A DNA stretch of 28,664 nt from CAZPDM01 sp964585305. Its GTDB lineage: Bacteria > Planctomycetota > Uabimicrobiia > Uabimicrobiales > JABWCH01. Positions 1 to 8,607 of this stretch are shown in pieces (the stretch's first letter is position 1; each line of letters starts with the position of its first letter). The notes below the pieces were generated by a model. The model worked only from the letters and a program-made list of their open reading frames with translations. It had not been told where the DNA came from and made no database searches. A program made the position numbers and the translations under genes. The stretch is taken from the NCBI GenBank assembly GCA_964585305.1, contig CAZPDM010000060.1:1-28664 (forward strand). Direction: 5' to 3'.

Positions 1-3000
1 TGCCAGCTTCTGGTTTGGCACCAGGTTTGCCAGCTTCTGGTTTGGCACCAGGTTTTGTAGGTTGAGAAACTTTTGGTTCAGTTTCTGATTCAGAATCTTC
101 TTCATCTGTTTGGACTTTTGCTTTTGCATTAGGAGCTTCGTATGGTCCAATAATATCTGACAATGCTTCGCCTTCAACTGGTTCTTGATAATTTTTAGCA
201 TGAACAGTTTTTGGTCCGCGAGGCAAGAAGAACGCACGAACGAAAAGTTCAGCATCTGCTTCAAATCCGACAAGATATTCTTCGCGGAATTTGCGGAAAT
301 CTTCGAAACCGTTTTCAATGGCAACAGCTTCAGCGTTGATAAGCCCCAAATATTGAGGTTCGGCACCTTCGAAGTCAATACGATAAATCCAGAACTTCTC
401 TTGTACAGGGCGTAGATTATGGATAGAAGTACGAGCAACTGGACGCCGATCTGTATACGAACGTAAGTTAAGTTCATGACCTTGATCAAAAATTGTTACC
501 ATAGCAACTAGAGAGTCGTATGCTAAACGGCAAGACAAATATGTGAACAAGTTTTCAATAACCAGTTCAACTTGATCGTATCCGTCACGTAACATTTGGC
601 GCGTTTTTTCATTGAACGGATCGATACGTACTGATTCAAGATAACGTCCAATGCAAGCACCAAGAGCAACAGAAGTTTTTGCAGAATCTCGATCAAAACG
701 AACATTCGCAGGATCATAATCGAAAACGCCATCGCTTTCGCGGAAGACTTCATTAGCAACAACTTGAACACATTGCATATTACAAGATTGACCAGATAGA
801 ATCAATCTATCAATGCGATCGCGATTTGCCTGTGTTAACAAGCGAGCTTTAGAAAGACTAACTGCTAAGCTAAGGGATTGCTTAATAGGATCACGTGCAA
901 TCTTAGTGAGTTCTTGCTGCGCAATTACTAAACGTAAATCGTCTTGTTGTACTGCACCAGTATCTACTAACCAAGAATGGGAATTTCTTACAAAGTTGAA
1001 AATTTGCCCACTATCAAGTTCAATTTCTTCTGGCCATTGATTAGCTAAACCAGAATTCTTATCAGAAGCAACTGGTGTTCCTAATGTCTTCTTTAATTCT
1101 TCGACCATTTCCCAAAGGGTAAAGAAATTAGAGGTCTTGCTGGAATCATTGACAAATCTAGTTGGGACTAATACATCAATTAAAGTTTCATTTAATTGAT
1201 TGTATTGTCGCATTTGTTGCATTGGATGTGCTGTCCATTCTAATAATGCACCTTCGCGATATTTTGGAGGAGCATCATCAGTTCCATCGCTTTCAACCAA
1301 AGAATCTGGCAAGTTCAAAAGAACTTGGCTTAATGGGCTATCCATTGGGACTTCTAAATTTTTCTTTGTGATCAAAGTAAGAAGCAAATCTGCTAATCTT
1401 GATTTTACTAACCTGAAGAGCCAAAGAGTGATTAAATCACCTCCGATATATCTATGTCCAGTCGTACCTAAAAGACGTGGAGTAATACGGAAGTAACGAC
1501 CACCATTACCACGATCTGCATCAGGGGCAAAAATTGGCAATTCTTCGTAAAGTAATTGGATAAGTGCAATATCTGTTGTACCGCCGCCCAAATCATAAAG
1601 CAAAATGTTTTGATAAGAACGACCATGACGATCTTTACGGCAACGTGCCATCAAACCATTCATAGCACATACAGGATCAGCACCAACTTCTCTCCATACA
1701 TAGTACACAGCGGCTGCCGTTGCTTCATCAAAACGAGTATCGATTTCTTTAATGTTTAGATCGGTTAAAATTTCTTTCAAACTACGGCGTAATGCTGCTG
1801 GATATGAAGTTGGGAATGTAGCAACCATAGAACATGGCCATTCTGCATCTTGGAATTGGCCAGAATCTGCACGACGATGTATATCGCCAATAGCACGAGT
1901 AAGCAATTCACGATATGCTAAACGGCAAAGTGTATCTGCTGGGAATTGAATAGAATTACCGCCATTTTCTGCTGGCACAACTTCAATAACTTCATCACGT
2001 CCAAAATAACGTTTGATAGAAATAACGAATTGGCGAATATCAGCACCACCGCTAGCTGCACTACGAAGCAAAAGACCAACACGAGCACCCATGTCAACTT
2101 TTGTTTCTTGAATAAGGAGAGTTAAATCTTCTGTATCTGGTGCAGAGATGATTTGCATTGTGCTAGATATTGGATTAGGTCCTGCATTTTCATCTAGTTC
2201 CAAAACAAAATAGCGTTGGGATTCCAGTGTTTTTGAATCGATTACAGATTCAAAACCTCGCATAACTTCTGGTGCAACATCCATTAAAATTTTAGAAGAA
2301 TTAGAACCTTCTTGAGAGAAATTAGAAAGTCGGCATAAGGTTTCTGTAATGAGCTGTTGTCGGATATTATCATCAAGTTTGATTAAAGCACGTTTAATTT
2401 CATCTTCATTAGTCCCGCATTTTGGAAGATTTGCATTCGGAACAATGCGAGTTAAATTTTCGACGAAAAGGTCAGTTTCATTTGCTTCAACTTTAGAAAG
2501 ATGCTGGATTAACCAGCTATCTACCCATTTACATAAAAAATTCCATTGTTCTGTACTTAACTGACCGCGAACTTCTTCTGCAGCATATCGTGGATCTCGC
2601 ACTACAATAGCAGAGTTTGTTGTACCATAATCAATGGACATCAACCCGCTATAAAGTCCACTTTCATCGTGTTCTTCTTTTGCTTCTCCACTTTCAGCAT
2701 TTTCTTCTTCTTCAGTGCTTTCATCTTTAGATTTTGAATCTTTGGAAGTGTCTTTTTTTGCATCTTTATCTTTAATTGCATCTTTAGAAGCATCTTTTTT
2801 TACATCTTTGGCTGCATCTTTTTTTACGGGTGTTGCAGGAGATGGTTTTTCTTTAGAAGCTTTTTCTTCTACTGGCTCTTCTGGAGTATCTCCAAAATCA
2901 ACTTCAGCAGGTTCTTCATCTTCTGGTTTAGATTCATCTTCTGGTTTATCTTGCGACGGCGCAGTTGCATCTGTAATGAGTCGAATTTCTTGCTGGCATT

Positions 3001-3370
3001 TGAGTTCCATTGCATCTTCGCCCTCTTTTACTAATTTGACAAGGATAGGAACAGAAATAGTCCCTTGTCCAGGCAAAAGAGAAGGATCGGCTAGTTGAGC
3101 AATTGGAACAATAACAGTTGCGCGATTACGACCCATTGTAATACTGAATTTTCCAATATCCAAAACGTTCACCAAAATATTGCGTACTTTGTCTTTGATT
3201 TCTGGAGATGTGGTACCCAATTTGGCCGGGAATGCGTATTTAATGGTTACTTCTTTTTGAGTAATTTTTCCGGTATAGCCTTCAATAACATACCGTAACT
3301 CACCCTTTTTATCAAGGGGATTGATGGTGATCGCTGGTTCTTCTGGATAAAATTTAATTTCCTCTGCCAT
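1..3370 (-). CDS. SrfB-like Hsp70/actin-fold ATPase (C-terminus cut by window edge)
   Basis: The reading frame is open from the ATG at 3370 to the first base of the window, giving 1,123 visible residues. An N-terminal region of about 130 residues, rich in predicted beta strand, matches no family I recognise. It is followed by an acidic/lysine-rich linker (about 135-240). From residue 244 an Hsp70/actin-type nucleotide-binding fold starts with the phosphate-1 motif MSIDYGTTNSA. The phosphate-2 motif YDLGGGTTDIAL lies near residue 590. The visible end is acidic and then Lys-Pro-Gly-Ala rich. Size, fold and the adjacent GTPase gene resemble the SrfB half of the SrfB/SrfC pair known in enterobacteria, whose molecular role is unsettled. 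It is transcribed after the GTPase gene with a 141-base gap. An AGAAAGG about 13 bases before the ATG is the likely ribosome site. The Hsp70-like fold is clear; the SrfB assignment is an inference, and it could simply be a divergent Hsp70-family protein. Confidence 0.72.
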   Translation of the reverse strand, partial: MAEEIKFYPEEPAITINPLDKKGELRYVIEGYTGKITQKEVTIKYAFPAKLGTTSPEIKDKVRNILVNVLDIGKFSITMGRNRATVIVPIAQLADPSLLPGQGTISVPILVKLVKEGEDAMELKCQQEIRLITDATAPSQDKPEDESKPEDEEPAEVDFGDTPEEPVEEKASKEKPSPATPVKKDAAKDVKKDASKDAIKDKDAKKDTSKDSKSKDESTEEEENAESGEAKEEHDESGLYSGLMSIDYGTTNSAIVVRDPRYAAEEVRGQLSTEQWNFLCKWVDSWLIQHLSKVEANETDLFVENLTRIVPNANLPKCGTNEDEIKRALIKLDDNIRQQLITETLCRLSNFSQEGSNSSKILMDVAPEVMRGFESVIDSKTLESQRYFVLELDENAGPNPISSTMQIISAPDTEDLTLLIQETKVDMGARVGLLLRSAASGGADIRQFVISIKRYFGRDEVIEVVPAENGGNSIQFPADTLCRLAYRELLTRAIGDIHRRADSGQFQDAEWPCSMVATFPTSYPAALRRSLKEILTDLNIKEIDTRFDEATAAAVYYVWREVGADPVCAMNGLMARCRKDRHGRSYQNILLYDLGGGTTDIALIQLLYEELPIFAPDADRGNGGRYFRITPRLLGTTGHRYIGGDLITLWLFRLVKSRLADLLLTLITKKNLEVPMDSPLSQVLLNLPDSLVESDGTDDAPPKYREGALLEWTAHPMQQMRQYNQLNETLIDVLVPTRFVNDSSKTSNFFTLWEMVEELKKTLGTPVASDKNSGLANQWPEEIELDSGQIFNFVRNSHSWLVDTGAVQQDDLRLVIAQQELTKIARDPIKQSLSLAVSLSKARLLTQANRDRIDRLILSGQSCNMQCVQVVANEVFRESDGVFDYDPANVRFDRDSAKTSVALGACIGRYLESVRIDPFNEKTRQMLRDGYDQVELVIENLFTYLSCRLAYDSLVAMVTIFDQGHELNLRSYTDRRPVARTSIHNLRPVQEKFWIYRIDFEGAEPQYLGLINAEAVAIENGFEDFRKFREEYLVGFEADAELFVRAFFLPRGPKTVHAKNYQEPVEGEALSDIIGPYEAPNAKAKVQTDEEDSESETEPKVSQPTKPGAKPEAGKPGAKPEAG
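2..55 (-). repeat. Two tandem copies of a 27-bp unit coding for a KPG-rich tail
   Basis: Bases 2-28 and 29-55 are identical 27-mers. On the minus strand each encodes the nonapeptide KPGAKPEAG within the C-terminal tail of the SrfB-like protein. The array touches the window edge, so more copies may lie outside. An in-frame coding minisatellite like this can change copy number by slippage without breaking the gene. Confidence 0.85.
2721..2826 (-). repeat. Degenerate K-D-A/K-D-S repeat linker in the SrfB-like gene
   Basis: The plus strand repeats the word catctt at short intervals. On the coding strand this gives a run of KDA, KDS, KDT and KKDA units at about residues 182-217. The stretch is highly charged with no hydrophobic residues, so it should be a flexible or single-helix spacer between the N-terminal domain and the Hsp70-like core. 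Confidence 0.7.
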
Positions 3371-3511
3371 AATTTTTTGATACCTTTCTGCTAACAATCA
3401 GAGGACTCTTCGGAAAATTTTTTGTTTTAACTTATATAAAAATTATAAACAAACTATTTCCATGAAAAATATAAATCCATGCCCGCAACTAAAAGCTACG
3501 GGCTATGTTTT
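3371..3511 (-). promoter_or_regulatory. Spacer between SrfC-like and SrfB-like genes with a 9-bp hairpin
   Basis: At 3481-3503 the arms GCCCGTAGC and GTTGCGGGC (coding strand) form a 9-bp stem with wobble pairs around a TTTTA loop, eight bases after the GTPase stop codon. A loose T-rich stretch follows, but no uninterrupted U run. It could act as a weak terminator, an attenuator or an mRNA 3'-end stabiliser between the two genes. A TATAAT-like box sits at 3442-3447 on the minus strand without a convincing -35, so a separate promoter for the second gene is possible but not shown. Confidence 0.45.
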
Positions 3512-6472
3512 TTACCATTCCTCAAATCCAGCTTCGCCTTCTTTGGGCGGAACATTTTCATCAGATTGTTGAGGCTCTGTTGGTTTCGTTGGCATACGGG
3601 ATCCTGTAGGTTTTGGAGCGGCTGCCATTGGTTTTGGAGTAATGCTAGAAGGTTGTTTTGGAGCTGTTACAGGAGGTTTAGCGGCTGGTGTTGCCCCAGG
3701 TGTTACTCCAGGTTTAGCAGGTGCTACAGTACCATTAGGTTTAGCTGCTGCAACAGGGGTTGCTCCAGGTTTGACTACTGGTGCTACACCAGGTTTAGTA
3801 GGAGGCATTCCGGGTTTGGCAGCGGGAGTTGGAGCATTTTGTTTAGGAGGAGGTGCTGCAACTTTTTTATTATAAGCTGCTGGAGTTTCTTCGGCTTCAT
3901 CTTCTGTTTCCATATCTGCTGTCGAAACTGGAGTTGGAGCGAAAGAAGAAACTACTCCTTGTGCTGAATCGCATTGTTTAATTTCTTCGACAACACCACG
4001 TAAGAATTGCCCCGCGGAATCCCATGCACTTTCGTCACTTACAGGGATATCTGAACGGGCAACACTTGCTAAAAATGATGGATTATTTAAACAACTACGA
4101 ACTAATGGCAAAATTTCTGCGCGTAAAACTTCATTCACAAAGAATGTTTGGAATTGGTTTTCTGCTGCTGCAATCAAACGAGAAACGCGATCGCGTAAAG
4201 TTTTAATCAATTGTACTTGAATACGAATAATTAAAGCCATATTCCAAAAGCATGGTTTTTCTGTATCATAAGGATATCTAATATTTTTGAGGTCATCTAA
4301 TTCGGGTGTAATGCGTTCAAGAATTTCAGGGACTAATGTGTCGCCAGCCATACGGCTAGGTTGCCAGCTATCAAGAAGAGGCATACCTTCTTCGATTTGG
4401 CTTAGTTGATCAACATTTAATACGCCTTGTAGAGCTTGGCAAGCACCAACATAATCCGGATGTGTTTCAAACCGTTGAACACTATATAAAACAGCTTTGC
4501 CAATATGATCAATGGCAAATTGGCTTAATGTTTCAGCAGTATTCATAAAACGTTCGTTAAATGCTTTAAATTCAGTAGGAACTTCTGCACCAACTTTTTT
4601 AATTTTGCTATAACGATTAAAAGTTTTTTGAGGTTGTTTTGATGCAGTTGCAGCAGTAGGCTGTGATTTTTTTATAGCACCCTGGTTTAAAATTGCAAAC
4701 CATTCTGGCCAACTTGCTACACGAGAAGCAATTTCTTTTTCAATAATATCCCAAATGGGAATATCTTTATTTTCTTCTTCCTGCTGAATTTTTAAATTTT
4801 TGTACGCACTTTGTCCATTAGGAAGAGCATCTGCAACAGCTAATTCTAATAAACGATAGAATTCTTGTGCTTGAAAAGAGACTTCAGAACTGACTTTAAT
4901 AGCCGCAGGGCCGCCGGTTCCTTTAGGTGCAACGCTATCCATAAGACGATATGCGGCACGGATTTCTTTCAGTGCATCTTCTTTAATTAATCGTTCGCCT
5001 TTTTCGCGTGCAAAATTTACAACATCTTCACGTAATGCGGGTACACCACCCATTTCCAAATAGCGTTCAAGTCCTTGACGTATGATTTGGAAATCGCCAC
5101 CTAAACGTTTATCTTTGTCTATTTCTCTCATCAATTTTTGGAAATCGCCTTCCAAGCGTTTATACAAAGAATATGCCGCTTGGCGTTTGTTATCATTATA
5201 CCAATCTGGTTTTGCAAAATTCCAATTTGGACGAGCAGCTTTTGCTTCAAATAAATAACACATTGCTGAACAAAGATAAATGCGTAAGTTTTTACTACCA
5301 CTGAATAAATTTTTTGCAGGTGTAAGTAGAGTGCTAAAACCAACTGATGTACCATCAACAACATGAGAATAATAATCTTGTATGCTAATATTTGTTGGTT
5401 CAGGGGCAAATTCATCAAAACGATTGATAGCAATAAGAGTACGTTCTGTAGTCAATTTGCCAACTTGTTGGAAAAGTGAAGCCATAACAGAAGCACCAGA
5501 AGCACCGGGATTAGCTCCATTGAAAATCAACAAAATTGCATGAGCATCGCGAATTTCATTTGTACAGAGGAAACGATCGCGAGCATTACTACTTTCAGCA
5601 CCAAGACCTGGGAAGTCTAAGAAAGCTAATGGGCTATAATCTTCTGGATGTTCAATACCAAAAGGTAGGCACCAAGCATCAACGGTTACAACAACACGGC
5701 GCATTAAAGGGAATACTGCTCGAATGTTTTTATGATTGAGAGTATCATTGATATCAAAAGAACCTACAGAATCATAAATTTTTTGTAAGGCAGCATGGAA
5801 AAATTGAGCACCTTTTTCAAGTTCTGGCCGCCCCATTAAAGTTAATGCGTCTGGTAATAAATCTTTAGGAATTGAAACTTCATGACGTTGTTCACGTAAT
5901 ACCAAACCTTGGTTATATTTAAGTGCCATTACATATTCTAGTGTAGCTAATACGCCATATTTTGTGGAGATGTCCAAAGGTTGGTCATAAGCACTAATTA
6001 GCTTGTCTTCGAGTTTGGCTAAATCATTAGGATTATTTACAGTAGCAGGTATTTTTCCTTCGAGACCTTGGTTATTTAAATCTTTTAGATAATAATTTAA
6101 AATTTCCCAAGTTTCACGTTCATTGAAGAAATTAACTTTAGCAGATTTAATCTGTACAGGTTTTTCTTCGCGACGTAAGGCAACTCTTAATTCCAAAACA
6201 TTTCCAGTAGTAGGCTGCAACAAACTAGGAAAAAGGTCTGCGCAATCTAGAATTGAGTTTAAAAGTAGTGTCTTTCCACTGTTAAACTCGCCAACAATAG
6301 CAATACGTAACGGTGCATCACATAATTCTTTACAGCGACGAAGATGATCCAGAGCTTCTTGCAACGCTTGTCTAATTCTTTCAGCAGGATTAGAATTCAT
6401 GGCTTGCAAGATGGAGGTTTCTAAGCTCTGAACATTTTCTTTGATGTCGCCAATCGTGGATATTTTCTTCAT
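3512..6472 (-). CDS. Dynamin-like / SrfC-like large GTPase with Pro-Ala-rich tail
   Basis: This is a protein of 986 residues with a recognisable P-loop GTPase domain. The G1 motif GEFNSGKT is at 61-68, the G3 motif DFPGLG at 286-291, and a G4-like NRFD at 350-353. The long distance between G1 and G3 and the large helical C-terminal half fit dynamin-like or SrfC-like GTPases rather than small Ras-like ones. From about residue 854 the chain turns acidic and then into a disordered tail of repeated KPG, AAKP and TPAA units. An ATG exists at 6493, but CCAGGAGGATTT lies directly before the ATG at 6472, so I use the latter. It is first in a probable two-gene operon with the SrfB-like ATPase. No transmembrane segment is evident. 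It is likely cytosolic or peripherally bound to membrane. The GTPase call is firm; the SrfC family name and any role in membrane or complex remodelling are inferences. Confidence 0.75.
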   Translation of the reverse strand: MKKISTIGDIKENVQSLETSILQAMNSNPAERIRQALQEALDHLRRCKELCDAPLRIAIVGEFNSGKTLLLNSILDCADLFPSLLQPTTGNVLELRVALRREEKPVQIKSAKVNFFNERETWEILNYYLKDLNNQGLEGKIPATVNNPNDLAKLEDKLISAYDQPLDISTKYGVLATLEYVMALKYNQGLVLREQRHEVSIPKDLLPDALTLMGRPELEKGAQFFHAALQKIYDSVGSFDINDTLNHKNIRAVFPLMRRVVVTVDAWCLPFGIEHPEDYSPLAFLDFPGLGAESSNARDRFLCTNEIRDAHAILLIFNGANPGASGASVMASLFQQVGKLTTERTLIAINRFDEFAPEPTNISIQDYYSHVVDGTSVGFSTLLTPAKNLFSGSKNLRIYLCSAMCYLFEAKAARPNWNFAKPDWYNDNKRQAAYSLYKRLEGDFQKLMREIDKDKRLGGDFQIIRQGLERYLEMGGVPALREDVVNFAREKGERLIKEDALKEIRAAYRLMDSVAPKGTGGPAAIKVSSEVSFQAQEFYRLLELAVADALPNGQSAYKNLKIQQEEENKDIPIWDIIEKEIASRVASWPEWFAILNQGAIKKSQPTAATASKQPQKTFNRYSKIKKVGAEVPTEFKAFNERFMNTAETLSQFAIDHIGKAVLYSVQRFETHPDYVGACQALQGVLNVDQLSQIEEGMPLLDSWQPSRMAGDTLVPEILERITPELDDLKNIRYPYDTEKPCFWNMALIIRIQVQLIKTLRDRVSRLIAAAENQFQTFFVNEVLRAEILPLVRSCLNNPSFLASVARSDIPVSDESAWDSAGQFLRGVVEEIKQCDSAQGVVSSFAPTPVSTADMETEDEAEETPAAYNKKVAAPPPKQNAPTPAAKPGMPPTKPGVAPVVKPGATPVAAAKPNGTVAPAKPGVTPGATPAAKPPVTAPKQPSSITPKPMAAAPKPTGSRMPTKPTEPQQSDENVPPKEGEAGFEEW

Positions 6473-6530
6473 AAATCCTCCTGGCAACAACACTTAAATA
6501 AAATTTGGACATCAAATTTTAGATAAAAAA

Positions 6531-6561
6531 ATTGTCTAACCTTTGATTTTTATGTCAAAGG
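6531..6561 (-). promoter_or_regulatory. Candidate sigma-70 promoter with inverted repeat upstream of the GTPase gene
   Basis: On the minus strand TTGACA (6553-6558) and GACAAT (6531-6536) are 16 bases apart, placing a start near 6524, about 50 bases before the start codon. The -35 box lies within the inverted repeat CCTTTGA/TCAAAGG (6540-6561, 8-base loop), which could be an operator. The same repeat is followed by a T run, so it may instead help terminate rtcA transcription. The rest of 6494-6707 is AT-rich with no gene seen. Confidence 0.4.
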
Positions 6562-6707
6562 AACAAAAGACAAAAATTTAAAATTATCACTTAAACAAAA
6601 TAATTAGAACACTAACTATTTTAGCAGTCTTTTTAATAAAGGCAACAAAAATATAAAAAAAAAATAAAGTTGTATCTCATAAAAAATTAAGAAAAAATAA
6701 GTTAAGA

Positions 6708-7748
6708 TTAGTTTGAAATAATAACTGTTCCAGATCTCCCTAAAATACCTTGTATTTCAATTTTTACATCTAAAAATTTTTGAATAATACTAGCGTTTGT
6801 CAAAAGATGTTCGCTAATTCCAATCGTGCGAAAACGAGATTCTCCTTTAGCAAATGCTAAAGGCAAAAGTAATTGATCTGCTAAATGTTCATCTATAGGA
6901 GCATCAGCACGCCAAAATTCGCAAAAAGGTTTTGTAATTTCCTCTGCAACAGTTTCAACTGGTTTTCCTTTTTCTCCAATAGAATTAAAACCTGCAACAC
7001 TATGAATAAATTCTACCCATAAAAATAAAGCATTTCCAGGATACAAAGATTCATAATTTTTTACTGTTTTCCCTAAGGGACGAGTGATTTCTAATTCAGC
7101 AATTCCTTTTTCTAAAGCTTTCCATTCACGATCTACAATATGTTGAGGCAAATGGCTTAATACACCAATACTTTCAAATGCCTGTATTGGGCCACGTTCT
7201 AGAATTTGTAAAGGTTTTATTTCTGATAAATTTCCATCGATTTTAGCACTAAAATGTCCCCCACCTTTAGGATAATATCCTGCTTTTTCTAAAGTCAGCT
7301 CTAATGAAAATCCAATTTTTTTTAACATTTTTTGCCAGACATAAGACAGATATTCAAAACACGGTGCCCATAATACATGAGTACCTCCAAAAAATTCTAA
7401 TTGAGAATTTTCTTTAGCTAAAGCTAATGGCAAAAATATAGTATGCAAAACCAGTGGCATTGCACCAGCAGTATTTACTGTAAAAACATATTTTCCTGCT
7501 CGAACAGGTTTGGGTTCAAAATATAACTCTTGTGATTTTAATTCTGCCCCTTCGGCATGGCTTCCAGAAATTGTTATTGCAGATTGGATAGCTGCTAAAT
7601 GTTGTGGAGCTAAACCAGGATTATTTCGCATTGCGCGAATTTTAGTCATCTTAAAAGGTTTTCCTGTAAGCAAGGACATGGTGAGTGATGTTCGTAGTAT
7701 TTGACCGCCACCTTCTCCGTATGAACCATCAATTTCAATAGTATCCAT
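6708..7748 (-). CDS. rtcA: RNA 3'-terminal phosphate cyclase RtcA
   Basis: This is a 346-residue enzyme, close to the usual ~340. RtcA uses ATP to convert RNA 3'-phosphate ends to 2',3'-cyclic phosphates through an enzyme-AMP intermediate. The N-terminus has the family signature DGSYGEGGGQILRTS. RNNPGLAPQHL, GGTHVLWAP and YPKGGGHF follow, and near the C-terminus is EHLLTN, whose histidine (about His314) matches the adenylylated histidine of E. coli RtcA. Upstream in-frame ATGs exist (7790), but AGGAGA seven bases before the ATG at 7748 and the position of the family N-terminus decide the start. No rtcB ligase or rtcR regulator is next to it, so it stands alone here. It lies divergent to the PEP-CTERM gene. 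Family assignment is secure. Confidence 0.95.
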   Translation of the reverse strand: MDTIEIDGSYGEGGGQILRTSLTMSLLTGKPFKMTKIRAMRNNPGLAPQHLAAIQSAITISGSHAEGAELKSQELYFEPKPVRAGKYVFTVNTAGAMPLVLHTIFLPLALAKENSQLEFFGGTHVLWAPCFEYLSYVWQKMLKKIGFSLELTLEKAGYYPKGGGHFSAKIDGNLSEIKPLQILERGPIQAFESIGVLSHLPQHIVDREWKALEKGIAELEITRPLGKTVKNYESLYPGNALFLWVEFIHSVAGFNSIGEKGKPVETVAEEITKPFCEFWRADAPIDEHLADQLLLPLAFAKGESRFRTIGISEHLLTNASIIQKFLDVKIEIQGILGRSGTVIISN

Positions 7749-7812
7749 TGTTGATTCTCCTGATATTTTAGAATTTCTTGATTTGAACAATCAACATTAG
7801 GAAAAAATTATC

Positions 7813-7840
7813 TTGATTATAAAAAAATTTTTGCTATAAA
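7813..7840 (+). promoter_or_regulatory. Promoter of the PEP-CTERM gene
   Basis: TTGATT (7813-7818) and TATAAA (7835-7840) are separated by 16 bases, giving a likely start near 7848 and a leader of about 50 bases. A TATAAT on the opposite strand (7816-7821) overlaps this -35 box and could serve rtcA, but I see no good -35 for it. Confidence 0.5.
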
Positions 7841-7896
7841 TAAGAATTTAGTGAAGCAAGAATATAGTTTATAAATATATTAAAAAAAGGATTGGT

Positions 7897-8601
7897 ATGA
7901 ATTTCATACAAAAAATCATTTTATCAATATTTTTTACAACATTGATTTGGGGAGAAACTGTTAATTTACAAAATGCAACAGCAACTTATTCCCAAACAAA
8001 TTTTTCAGTACAAAGTAGCATTGATGGAAGTTATAGCACTGGTACAAATGGCTGGGCTATTTCTAGCCAAATTGTTAATCAGACCGCTGTTTGGGAAACT
8101 GCTGCTAATCTAAATGCAACAACAATTCAATTTGCTATGCATCAATTGCATTCAAATCCCTATCATGTTTTAGGGCGTTTTCGATGGTCTTATACGACTA
8201 CAGATCGCTCTACTTTTGCAAACGGGCTTGCCAATGGTGGCGATGTGGATACAACATGGGTTGTATTTGATACTGCGACTACGATTTCAAGTACCAGTGG
8301 TAATTATTTTACAACTTTAGCAGATAAAAGTCTCCTTGTGAGTGGAACAACTCCAGCAAGTGCAGTATATTATATAACATATACGCTTGCAAATATTACA
8401 GGTATCACAGGTTTTAGGCTTGAGGTTTTAGAAGATGCTAGTTTACCTAATTATGGACCAGGACGTGCAAGCAATGGAAACTTTGTTTTAACAGAACTAG
8501 TGGTAACATCTACTTATAATGTTCCAGAGCCTACAAGCCTTTTATTATTTGGAATGTTTATAATTTTTTTTATAAAAAATAAATTTTTTTTTAAATGCTA
8601 A
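7897..8601 (+). CDS. Secreted PEP-CTERM sorting domain protein
   Basis: This is a 234-residue exported protein. The first ~18 residues (two basic-side residues, then IILSIFFTTLIWG) form a Sec-type signal peptide. The mature part is rich in Thr, Ser, Asn, Ala and Tyr and looks like a beta-sandwich surface or matrix protein; I do not recognise its domain. The C-terminus starts with VPEPTSLLLFG (from residue 209), then a hydrophobic segment and a basic end KNKFFFKC. This is the VPEP/transmembrane/basic layout of PEP-CTERM substrates, which are processed by an exosortase (EpsH/XrtA type) and go to the cell surface or extracellular polymer. The tail has Lys rather than the usual Arg cluster and ends in Cys. 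AAGGA seven bases before the ATG supports the start. It converges on the ABC gene, with only six bases between the stop codons. No exosortase is in this window. Confidence 0.8.
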   Translation: MNFIQKIILSIFFTTLIWGETVNLQNATATYSQTNFSVQSSIDGSYSTGTNGWAISSQIVNQTAVWETAANLNATTIQFAMHQLHSNPYHVLGRFRWSYTTTDRSTFANGLANGGDVDTTWVVFDTATTISSTSGNYFTTLADKSLLVSGTTPASAVYYITYTLANITGITGFRLEVLEDASLPNYGPGRASNGNFVLTELVVTSTYNVPEPTSLLLFGMFIIFFIKNKFFFKC

Positions 8602-8607
8602 AAAAAT

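Noticed and set aside
2721..2826. CRISPR-like array
   Set aside because: The repeats are short, degenerate, in frame and explained by a low-complexity protein linker.
2715..3098. Ser/Phe-rich plus-strand frame opposite the SrfB-like linker
   Set aside because: Its composition mirrors the Lys/Asp/Glu linker on the other strand; the minus-strand frame is continuous and has domain motifs.
3479..3967. Plus-strand open frames rich in Trp/Cys/Arg or Gly/Val opposite the GTPase tail
   Set aside because: They are antisense readings of the Pro/Ala/Lys-rich repeat tail of the minus-strand gene, with no ribosome site or recognisable fold.
6473..6493. Longer start for the GTPase at 6493
   Set aside because: It would place the strong AGGAGG ribosome site inside the coding region; 6472 is correctly spaced.
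7749..7790. Longer start for rtcA at 7790
   Set aside because: AGGAGA precedes the ATG at 7748, and the family N-terminus begins there.
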